Below are positions 33,383 to 43,037 of a stretch of DNA of 64,000 nt, piece by piece. Below the pieces are notes generated by a model. The model saw only the letters and a program-made list of their open reading frames with translations, ran no database searches and had not been told where the DNA came from. Position 1 is the first letter of the stretch. Each line of letters starts with the position of its first letter. The DNA lies in contig BQMF02000221.1 in assembly GCA_027922465.2 (NCBI GenBank), positions 605,751 through 669,750 of the forward strand, read 5' to 3'. The position numbers were made by a program, and so were the translations under genes. Source of the stretch: Turritopsis dohrnii (lineage: Eukaryota; Cnidaria; Hydrozoa; Anthoathecata; Oceaniidae).

Positions 33383-33914
33383 ACCCTATTCATATAAATT
33401 GTTTGCGGGAGAATTCATTAGGGGACAACTCGTTGTGAATCTAACCTAAAAAAACGTGATTTGCTGGACTTAGTTTATCGAATTTGCCAAAAATCTTGAA
33501 ATTTGCAGGACAAACTTGTGCAACTCAAAGACAAATTTGAAAAAATAAATATCCTTTACTCATCATCAGTTTTATTATCTATAATATAAAAAATATTCCC
33601 ATTTTTACAATCTAAAGAATAGAATCTTTCTCATTTTTTACCTGTACAAGAAAGAAAAAAAGCTCTGAATGTAATAGTATTAATAATGATACGGACGGAC
33701 CAAAAAGTAAAATATTATTTCTTCTTGTTTCGGGGTCCATTATTTCCATATATTTCACTTCCCCTTTACGTATATAATTTAGAAATAAATTTGCTCTAAA
33801 AATGAGAAAAAAACGAGGAAATTTTTGGGGATTTCATGAAAAAATTGCAAAAATAAATCCCACAAGAAATAGTGCCGCAAGAAATTCTCCAGCATAAATA
33901 AGTATGAATAAGGT
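33383..33914. mobile_element. MITE with ACCYTATTCATA inverted ends
   Basis: Left ACCCTATTCATATAAATTGT with TTGCGGGAGAATTC; the right end read on the minus strand is ACCTTATTCATACTTATTTA with GGAGAATTTCTTGCGG. It is non-coding, and ends directly before the first Helitron unit. The TTGCGGGAGAA motif recalls the TTAA MITE at 6.9 kb. Confidence 0.6.
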
Positions 33915-33916
33915 AG

Positions 33917-34774
33917 TCTATATATTAATAGCCGATTCTCTGTTTGTTTGTTTGTTTGTTTGTTTGTAAGTCACGCAAAATGGTAGATTGAGTTGTGAGC
34001 GAAATTATTTCTTTTTTTGTGTGCGACGTGAGTTCGAAGCAAATACATTGCAACCCCAATCGAACGTGACTTTTTTTGGCTGATGAACTAATAGGAATAA
34101 CGTTTTGTTTTTATTATTATTGTTAGTTTTATATTCCAAGGACTACGTTGACTACGTTGGCTTTGAAAACAATACATCAACTAAATACAAAGAAACTAAT
34201 TGATTAAACAATTTGGACAAAAAGCAGCAGTGGCAGAACTTGGCAGCATGTTTGCCAGTGTATCCTAACGTATCCTTGCCTGACTGTCTGAGACGGGTAA
34301 ACTTTTTTTCGAGCAATCAAAATGTTTAAAAACCGATAGGTAAAAAAAGAGTATCATGAAACAAAATATTTTTTGCTTTTCTTTTAATTTAATTTCTTTT
34401 TTTAATTGTTAAGCGCTTCTGATCGAACGTTTTTTTATTCTCTTTATTCATTTAGAACGTGCCTTTTTTTCTCTGCTCCTGTGTGATCTTTTTAAGAAGA
34501 GAAACGATTTCCCCCTTACGTTTGATATCACCCATGTTAGAGCGCATAACTTTTTTAAAACAAAAGCTAAAAAAAGTTGGAGTTTCCTCTCTCTACGTTT
34601 TGGGTGTATTGTTACACTGATAAAAGATTGGTTTTACCAGAGGTTGTGACTTCGAATCTGCTTCTGGTTGAACACAAGTTGTACGAGCCGTATATAAGGA
34701 AATTTGACATTTATTGATACAGTGATACAGAGCAGGTGGACATAGGCGGCGAGCGACGCCGCCTTGGCGGCTAG
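33917..34774 (+). mobile_element. Non-autonomous Helitron, tandem unit 1
   Basis: Starts TCTATATATTAATAGCCGAT and ends with the hairpin GGCGGCG-AGCGA-CGCCGCC, seven bases and CTAG, the textbook layout of a Helitron 3' terminus. A GTTTG microsatellite follows the start. There is no Rep/helicase coding capacity. The next unit starts immediately after CTAG. Confidence 0.8.
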
Positions 34775-35633
34775 TCTTTATATTATTAGCCGATTCTCTG
34801 TCTGTCTGTCTGTCTGTTTGTTTGTTTGTTTGTTTGTTTGTAAGTCACGCAAAATGGTAGATTGAGTTGTGAGCGAAATTATTTCTTTTTTTGTGTGCGA
34901 CGTGAGTTCGAAGCAAATACATTGCAACCCAAATCGAACATGACTTTTTTGGCTGATGAACTAATAGGAATAACGTTTTGTTTTTATTATTATTGTTAGT
35001 TTTATATTCCAAGGACTACGTTGACTACGTTGGCTTTGAAAACAATACATCAACTAAATACAAAGAAACCAACTGATTAAACAGTTTGGACAAAAAGCAG
35101 CAGTGGCAGCATGTTTGCCAGTGTATCCTAACGTATCCTTTCCTGATTGTCTGAAACGGGTAAACTTTTTTTCGAGCAATCAAAAATGTTTAAAAACCGA
35201 TAGGTAAAAAAAGAGTATCATGAAACAAAATGTTTTTTTGCTTTTCTTTTAATTTAATTTCTTTTTTTAATTGTTAAGCGCTTCTGATCGAACGTTTTTT
35301 TATTCTCTTTATTCATTTAGCACGTGCCTTTTTTTCTCTCCTCCCGTGTGATCTTTTTAAGAAGAGAAACCATTTCCCCTTTACGTTTGATAGCACCCAT
35401 GTTAGAGCGCGTAACTTTTTTAAAACAAAAGCTAATAAAAAGTTGAAGTTTTCTCTCTCTATGTTTCTATGTTTCTCTCTCTATGTTTTGAAAGTACTGA
35501 TAAAAGATTGGTTTTATTAGAGGTTGTGACTTCGAATCTGCTTTTGGTTGAGCACAAGTTGTACGAGCCGTTTATAAGGAAATTTGACGTTTATTGATAG
35601 AGTGATACAGAGCAGGTGGATATGGGCGGCTAG
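34775..35633 (+). mobile_element. Non-autonomous Helitron, tandem unit 2, hairpin lost
   Basis: Starts TCTTTATATTATTAGCCGAT and is closely similar to unit 1 throughout. It ends GGATATGGGCGGCTAG. Compared with unit 1, the stretch between two GGCGGC direct repeats is missing, which removes the terminal hairpin but leaves CTAG. Confidence 0.75.
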
Positions 35634-36304
35634 TCTATATATTAATAGCCGATTCTCCATTTGTCCGTTTGTCCGTCACGCAAAATGGTAGATTAAGTTG
35701 CAGAGTGATTATTTTATTTTATTTTGTGCGACGTCAAAAAAAATGAAAATGAACTTAACATGGGAGGAAGCTGTGAATATAGCAAAAGCAAACCTGACAG
35801 TATGGAATAACACAATCGATGAACATTTAAAGACTATTCAAGATCTTTTGTAGAGCAAAATCTTTTGTATGTAAATCTTCTATGCGTACTTAGGTAGTGT
35901 AAATTTCTATTTACGGAATAAACCTATTGAATGAATGAATGAATGACGTCAGTGTGAAACCACTGTATTGAGACCCTAATCGAATGCGATGTTTAGGGAA
36001 AATTATCTCCGTAACCAATAGGGATAACTGACGTTTTCTGGGGTCCGCGATATAGGCGATGGGGTGACGAAAAATTTGGGTCCAATTTATTTGGGGAAAG
36101 GATCTATGACGTCATCAAAAGTTTTGATCAACAATATCTCCGTAACGGTTGGTCGTAGCAAAATGATCCCATACATTTTTTTTGATCAGTTTTTCGTGCT
36201 CTACAACATGGATACACTTTCCGTTGTCAATTCCTAAATTTTATTTTTCGTGACATCAACGCAGGTTGAACATGGGCGGCGAGCGACGCCGCCTTGGCGG
36301 CTAG
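35634..36304 (+). mobile_element. Non-autonomous Helitron, tandem unit 3
   Basis: Starts TCTATATATTAATAGCCGAT directly after the CTAG of unit 2 and ends with an intact GGCGGCGAGCGACGCCGCC hairpin and GGCGGCTAG. The middle differs from units 1-2 and matches the minus-strand segment at 30283-30624 (AATAGGGATAACTGACGTTT, GGTTGGTCGTAGCAAAATGA). Confidence 0.75.
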
Positions 36305-36924
36305 TATTGTATAATTGTTTTTGTTTTGTTTCAATGTTCTTTTCTTCGTCTTTATCATCTTATGCACTGATGTGTGTTATTTCCACTGTAATTACTTTTC
36401 CACCAACCTTACATATTTTATAACTCTAATTAATCTCTAATTACTTAATATTTAACCCTTGTACAGTGCGTCTCTGAGAAATTTAGCCCGAAACTTCAAC
36501 AAGTAATAACTTTTTATACACTTGTCAGTTTTTAGCAATTCAAACACCATCAGAAAGATAATTCTGTAAACTATCTTATAATTCAAAAAAACTTTGTATT
36601 TATGGATGGTTAAGAAGCTAAAAGGGATTTTCTAGAGGTAACAGATCATTTAAACTATAATGATCGATTAACACATTCTTACAATAAAAATTACAAAGTG
36701 CTACAGATGTAAACAATAAAACTAAAAGTCATTTTAACAAAATCAATTTTATATGCAAGGGCTTCCGTAACGGATTTTTTGAAGTCTGAAAATATTGAGT
36801 AAAAAATGTGTATTTTCTGCTCTTTTCCCTTGCATTGCCTTGCAGAAATCTAAAAATTGAACAAAGTAGAGGTAGGAGCTAATTGGGCCTTGACTGAGTT
36901 CATTTTTTAAGATTTTATCGCAGA
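36305..36924. other. No gene recognised; possible LINE 5' region
   Basis: AT-rich sequence between the Helitron array and the first LINE codons. A 7-A versus 8-A run here differs between the two arms. Confidence 0.4.
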
Positions 36925-37314
36925 ATGACGAACTTACGAAGAATCTTTATCCACACCGCGTTCCTGTTGTTATTTTTGCTTACTGAAGATTGTAATACCG
37001 AAGCAACGAATATCGCCCGTACAAAGACATTTCATCTGACTAAATCAAAGCGAACAAAATGATCTTCACCACATCCCTACTACAGCAACCACAACACAAC
37101 ATAAAGCATATTATTGGCAGGAGATATCGAAATAAACCCTGGTCCAGCACTATGCAACGTATGTTTAAAAACAGTAAAGTGTAGTACTAGACGTATGGAG
37201 TGCTGCCAATGTAAGTCTGCCACCCACTTTAACTGTACAAAAAACGTTAAAGTGCAGTTTTCAAATGCAAGAATACCATCAATTTGGACTTGCAATAGCT
37301 GTCTTTGGCATACC
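36925..37314 (+). pseudogene. LINE N-terminus: signal peptide, 2A-like motif, PHD finger
   Basis: ATG at 36925 opens a hydrophobic leader (HTAFLLLFLLTE). In the same frame a TGA (37060) and a TAA intervene before LLAGDIEINPGP. GDIEINPGP fits the 2A consensus D-x-E-x-N-P-G-P, which makes ribosomes skip the final Gly-Pro bond. After it comes a Cys4-His-Cys3 PHD-type finger (CNVC, CCQCKSATHFNC, WTCNSC). Known CR1-type LINEs in some invertebrates pair a signal and a 2A in this position. Here the two stops show decay. Confidence 0.75.
37123..37146 (+). other. 2A-like ribosome-skipping motif (DIEINPGP)
   Basis: Encodes D-I-E-I-N-P-G-P, matching the 2A core in every conserved position. Skipping is expected between the last G and P in an intact element. 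Confidence 0.8.
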
Positions 37315-39939
37315 CCAGCAGGCACCCAACGTTTATCTAACGTTAGTCTAACGTTGGTTCTAGGTTTAACGTTACCAACGTAAAACCAACGTTATTCCAA
37401 CGTTAACTACTTACGTTAGTACAACGTTAGAAAGTTACATCAGGACAACGTTAAATTTCGTTAATTTACGTTGTATTAACGTTAGTGTTACGTTAGTTTT
37501 TACGTTGTGGTAACGTTAGTGGTTGGTTAGAATGGAAGTCTTTTTTTAATTAGTATAACGTTAAATACTTACGTTAGTATAACGTTAGATACTTACGTTA
37601 GTATAACGTTAGATTATACTTACGTTAGTATAACGTTAAATTTCGTTAATTTACGTTGTACAGTCGACTCTCGATAACTCGAACTCTCACGGGACCTTGA
37701 AAAAAGTTCGACCTATTGAGAGTTCGAGTTTTCGAGATGTTAGGTAATATAGTCGGTATCTCCAGTTCCGGCGTTTTTGACTCCCTCCGGGTATTTTTCG
37801 CTGTCTCCATGTATTACCGAAAGTGCAAAAATCGCAGGGTGTACTGGGTAGACAAGGTGTTAGGTTAAATCAAGAAGAAAATGAAAATGACACAGAGGAA
37901 TTTGGAGCAATTTTCTTACTTATCATTTCTTACGAAAAAAATCGGTCATACAACTTTGTTTGACTTGACTTGTTAAACCCCGCAATCTTTAATTTCTTTG
38001 CAAATTCCAAGGCTTTTTCTTTAAGAATGGTGCCATCAATTGGAACTTGTTGACTCTTCGTACCCACAAACCATTTAAAAACAGCTTTATCTAACTGATC
38101 GTAGTCTCCACAACGTGTGCTTTTTCGTGATGAAGACATGCCTTTCTTTTCCAGTGAAGCTGTTAATTTCTTTTTATTTTTGAGGCATGTTGAAAGGGTG
38201 TTTTTTTAACTTTGCTGCAACGTCCTTGTTTTTCACACCTTTTTCCAAGTCTTTTAGGGCTTTACATTTAATCCCTATGGATTTATTGTCTAGCTTTCGT
38301 GGTTTTACAGGCGCCATTTTAAATGATCTTTGTGATATGTTTTTCATGCGTTTCTTCTGTGTTTTGAAAATTCGAATTTTTCGAAAACATTCGAAATTCA
38401 AACGTTCGAATTACAACGTCTTTTCGAATTTTTTTAAAAATATTTGAGAAAAGTTCGAGTTATCGAGAGGAATTCAGCGTAGGGACCGAAAAAAAAGTTC
38501 GACCTATCGAGATGTTCGACTTTTCGAGTGTTCGAGTTTTCGAGATTTTTTTTGCCTCAAAAGGGCTTGTAAACTCAAGGGACCTTAAAAAAAGTTCGAC
38601 CTACCGAGTTGTTCGAGTTTTCGAGTGTTCGAGTTATCGAGAGTCAACTGTATTAACGTTAGTGTTACGTTAGTTTTTACGTTGTGGTAACGTTAGTGGT
38701 TGGTTAGAATGGAAGTCTTTTTTTAATTAGTATAACGTTAAATACTTACGTTAGTATAACGTTAGATACTTACGTTAGTATAACGTTAGATACTTACGTT
38801 AGTATAACGTTAGATACTTACGTTAGTATAACGTTAAATTTCGTTAATTTACGTTATACTAACGTTAGTGTTACGTTATTTTTTACGTTGTGGTAACGTT
38901 AGTGGTTGGTTAGAATGGAAGTCTTTTTTTAATTAGTATAACGTTAAATACTTACGTTAGTAAGGGCTATCATAAGTAAGTCCTTGAGGATGATATGAAT
39001 TTTGATTCGCACTTGCTACACATTTTCGCCTTTTCAATTAAGAAGTGTATCTCTTGAAAAAACTCGCTTTTACCGTGCTAACCTAGTATTTCCTCTCCAT
39101 TTTACACATGGTAATATGTCTATTATATATCTATTATATACTTCGTGCTAGTCTAGCCTTAAAACGAGAAATCAGTTTGATTATTTAATCTTGGTTTTGC
39201 TGGCAAGATCTGTACTACATGACTTATAGATGATAGCTAGAGTATTAGGGCCTGCTACTTGATTATTTTTAATAGAAATCTTTTACTCAAGGTTTCTGAT
39301 TAATTTTGTTGTATCCCCAGAGTGTTTTGCTTTGTTAACATATGAAAGCACAAAATGTCTGTTCTATGGACATTAGTCAGCTGGAAAATAGATATCTGTT
39401 CTAGCATAAATTTCTATTGATTTTCATTTATTGCAATTTGCCGTAACCACAAGCATTCGTTTAACACCTTCACTTATATTTGTTTCTTTTTCTTCTATTA
39501 GGCATGCGTAAATATTGACATAAAAATATACTTTTCTTGTCAATTAAAGGTAAATATCAACTTCTATGACTACTCGCTGTTTTCGTCATTTGTCTTACTT
39601 TGTTGGGATGGACACCGGGATTTGTTTATAATGACTTCAGAAGTCATTACAATGTTATAACATTTTGATGTTGTTAACGAAATTTAACGTTGTCCTCATG
39701 TAACTTTCTAACGTTATGCTAACGTAAGTATTTAACGTTATACTAACGTAAGAATTTAACGTTATACTAACGTAAGTATTTAACGTTATACTAACGTAAG
39801 TATCTAACGTTATACTAACGTAAGTATCCAACGTTATACTAATTAAAAAAAGACTTCCATTCTAACCAACCACTAACGTTACCACAACGTAAAAAATAAC
39901 GAAACACTAACGTTAGTATAACGTTGGGTGCCTGCTGGG
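37315..39939. mobile_element. ACGTTA-rich MITE inserted in the LINE
   Basis: The termini are perfect inverted repeats, CCAGCAGGCACCCAACGTT and its complement. The outer parts are built from many near-copies of TTACGTTAGTATAACGTTA. The LINE PHD finger stops at the left end and the LINE reading resumes at the right end (TLPFRNVED). ACC adjoins both ends and may be a target duplication. A Tigger derivative is nested inside (37661-38650). The stretch 38970-39650 is unrelated AT-rich sequence. Confidence 0.75.
37661..38650 (-). mobile_element. Tigger/pogo-type deletion derivative, 5' transposase end kept
   Basis: Inverted ends CAGTCGACTCTCGATAACTC and GAGTTATCGAGAGTCAACTG, with TA on both sides (37659-37660 and 38651-38652). 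Further TTCGA-rich blocks flank each end. On the minus strand it keeps two transposase N-terminal fragments in different frames: KPRKLDNKS...KALKDLEKG (38317-38174) and a CENP-B-type HTH (about 38139-37930: LDKAVFKWFVGTKSQQVPI, ILKEKALEFAKKL). The catalytic domain is missing. Confidence 0.8.
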
Positions 39940-41585
39940 ACCCTACCATTTCGTAACGTTGAAGACATAACATTGGTCAATGATCCACATGAAATTCCCC
40001 TTAATAACAACATTAATCTAGATATCAACAGTCATCTAAATGTAATCGACAGTCACAGGAACTATACCAGCATAGCTCACCTAAATACACGTTCAATTTG
40101 CTCCTCGTTTGACGAATTTCAGTACCTCATTGAGACGCACAAGTTAGATATCATGAAATTATCCGAAACATGGCTGAAAGCTGACCCTAATCTTTTGAAC
40201 TATGTGAAAATGCCAGGATACAACATGGAATACATCAACCGTTCACCAATGAAATTTCCATTCCTAAATCCATAAATTCCTTCCCATCTAGGAGTGTCTC
40301 TCACCAAGATAAGTTGCTTTATTCTGCCTTGTTATTTGAATTATTGTATTGAATTATTTGAGGGATCATTTGCATACTGTGAAACCTTTCGTGTGACAAG
40401 CTAGAATTGTTTGTATATTTATGGATGTCTGTGCTCAAATTCTTGTAACAGTGTCAAGTTAACTTGATGCCAGAGATACTTTAACTGTTAGTTTTTTGTT
40501 GGACATTTGCATTAACTCATTCAGGCAGTGATCATGCCGGATGACAAGCCATGACCACCAACTTCCTAATTCTGAATGCGAAAACATTCTGATCAATGAG
40601 CAGATACATCCATACTGATTAGTAGAAATGACTTTTAGTTTGATTGACAATGTGGGTGTGCAGCTGGGTTTGCTATGTGTTCGGATATAGGAAAAAGAAG
40701 TGGTGGTGTCCGAGCCTACATCAAAAATAGTATTCGTTATAAAATTCGAAAAGATCTAAACCGGATAGATCCAAGCATAGAACATCTATGGCTGGAAATC
40801 AAAGGTTAAAACAAAAACCACACTCTTTTACTCGGTATTGTCTACCAAACCCATTCAGACTCGACGATGAAAGATTTATGCATCTTGCGATTCGAAAATG
40901 TGTTAGCACAAATAAGCAACATCTGGGATGGACCAATGATAATATGTGGAGATTTTAATATCAACCTACTTTCGAATTCCCCAACAGAAAGAAAATACCA
41001 AGAAATGCTTCAAATCTTTGAGTTAAAAAACATCGTGGATAAACCAACTCGAAACGATCACTTATTGATTACATTATCACAAACATTCCTGAAAAAATTC
41101 TCCACACAGATGTCATTCCTTGTGAAACGATCAGTGATCATGATGCTCCTTACATCATCGCAAACATCAGGAATGAACCTTTCAAACCACGATACAAGTT
41201 TATACGCGACTTCAAAAATTTCAGATTAGAGGAATACATCAAATACTTCAGTCAAATTCCTTTCAACATATTATACGCATTTGACAATCCATCCGACCAA
41301 CTGAATACGTTCAACTTACTTGTAAGTGAATGTATCAATCGCCATGCGCCTGTGAAGTATAAAATGACAAGACCCCCTGCTCCTTGGTTGAAAGACTTCG
41401 ATCTCTCACAGAAACTTGAAAAAAGAAATAATCTCATAAGGACAGCTCACCGTACCCAAAGTCAAGCGGACTGGAACGCTTACAGAAACATCCGTAATGA
41501 ACTGAAGTCAATTATAAAGAAAGCAAAAAGTTTATTTTATAGAAAAGCATTATCATCTAAACGTCCAAAAGAATATCACCATTAA
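39940..41585 (+). pseudogene. LINE endonuclease domain, fragmented
   Basis: The AP-endonuclease start is clear (IAHLNTRSI, LDIMKLSETWL) up to YNMEYINR near 40240. About 430 bp of unrelated sequence follows before SGGVRAYIKNSI and IEHLWLEIKG (about 40690-40806). It continues with MIICGDFNINLL (40930s) and then a one-base frame change after TRND, beyond which LIDYIITNIPEKIL and SDHDAPYI are read in another frame. The pre-RT region (APWLKDFDLS, RNELKSIIKKAKSLFYRK) ends near 41585. Confidence 0.75.
40246..40675. mobile_element. Unidentified ~430-bp insertion in the LINE endonuclease
   Basis: The sequence separating two collinear endonuclease parts shows no coding potential. It may be a SINE or MITE; I found no clear terminal repeats. 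Boundaries are approximate. Confidence 0.45.
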
Positions 41586-41683
41586 CACACATTATCAATA
41601 ACTTTATCCAAAACAACAAATTTCCTGTAGCGTCTTTCGTCACCAAGCGACTATCGTCCAATATCAGACTATCAGTCCTTCCC

Positions 41684-42975
41684 GTGTTGTCGAAAGTTTA
41701 TGAAAGAGTTGTTCTGCATCGGCTTTGTGAATACATAGAGTCACGATCATTATGCCAATCAACACAGTTCGGCTTTCGCAAGTCTCATTCCACCATCTCC
41801 TGTCTCCTAAAACTACGCGATGATATACTCAAAGCCATGAAAAAGGGCGAAATAACGATTGCTGTCTTTGCTGACTACTCGAAAGCCTTTGATACAATTG
41901 ACTTTAAAACACTAATTCACAAACTTCACAAACTAGACACTTCAAAATCTTTCCTTTTCTGGGTCACCGCTTACCTTTCAAACCGATCACATTATGTTCA
42001 AATCGACGAAAAAATCTCTGATACTCTTCAATCTGGATTTGGTGTTCCACAAGGATCCATTCTGGGACCTGTCTTGTTCAACCTATATGTCATAGACCTA
42101 AAACAACAATTAGAACATTCCAATACTCTTCAATATGCCGATGACACCACACTATACATCCATTCATCTCCAAAAGATCTGTATATCTCAAAACAACGAC
42201 TGGAAAAAAATATCAACAACCTCAACAAATGGTCCCTATTGTCGAACCTAGTTACCAAAACAAAATCCATGCTTTTCTCCACGAGTCAATTATCTCGTGT
42301 TCACCAGCTTGATAACAACGAAATTAAAATAAAATGCAATGGCGAAATCCTGGAACGAACAAAGTCGATGAACTGCTAGGTGTAATAGTCAACGAACATC
42401 TTCACTGGAATGACCATATAACCAAAGCAACCAAAGATTGTTACACGACACTACAAACACTGCGAAAATTGAAACGACTTCTCACTTTCAACGTTAGAAA
42501 GCAACTGGCATTATCACTAATCCTTTCCAAACTGGACTATAGTAATGCAGTTTTAAAAAATCTACCAGAATATTTAATTAAACGTTTACAAAAAGTCCAA
42601 AACGCTGCTGCTGGTTTCGTTCTAAACAAACGTGCTGACATCACAGACGTCGTTCGTTTATCCTGGTTACCAATCTGTGAACGAATGGATTACTCCATAG
42701 CAGTTCTTGCCTTTAATGGAATACATAAGGAAGACGCACCTGCCAATGTCTGTGCAGATCTTAAGGAAAACATACATAACCTAAGGAACTCAAGAGAGAA
42801 CATAGGACATACCATCATATGTAACGATGCATTCAGTTCATTTCAACATGATGCAATGAAAACATTTAACGACTTGCCAAGACCTGTTCGTGAATGCCAA
42901 GAAGTCAGCGCCTTCAAACGTGAAACCTTTAAATATCTCCTGGACAAATCAATAGCGAAACATTTTCATAAATAA
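41684..42975 (+). pseudogene. LINE reverse transcriptase and C-terminal region, one frameshift
   Basis: RT core with FGFRKSHSTISC, VFADYSKAFDT, GVPQGSILGP (about 42041-42070) and catalytic YADD (42134-42145), then KTKSMLF. The frame changes near 42340. The C-terminal region reads LLGVIVNEHLHWNDHI, LDYSNAVLKNLP, RLQKVQNAAAGFV and ends FKYLLDKS near 42975. This is the jockey/CR1/L2-type layout. A stretch between the endonuclease and RT (41586-41683) is shortened. Confidence 0.85.
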
Positions 42976-43037
42976 CATTTTATATATATATACAAAAAAA
43001 AAAAAATTATCCGTTAGCATTACAGTTTATATCAACG

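Larger units (their letters stand above)
36925..43005 (+). mobile_element. CR1-like LINE, interrupted and decayed
   Basis: In order: a signal-peptide-like start (36925), a 2A-like motif (37123-37146), a PHD finger (to about 37310), apurinic endonuclease start (39940 on), endonuclease continuation, RT (41684-42350) and a C-terminal region to 42975. It ends near an A-run at 42990-43005. It is broken by an ACGTTA-rich MITE (37315-39939), a ~430-bp insertion (about 40246-40675), frameshifts and stops. Confidence 0.85.

Noticed and set aside
38660..38960. Telomere-like or satellite DNA in the ACGTTA repeats
   Set aside because: The repeats are irregular, bounded by inverted termini and inserted within a LINE, so they belong to a MITE and not to a telomere.
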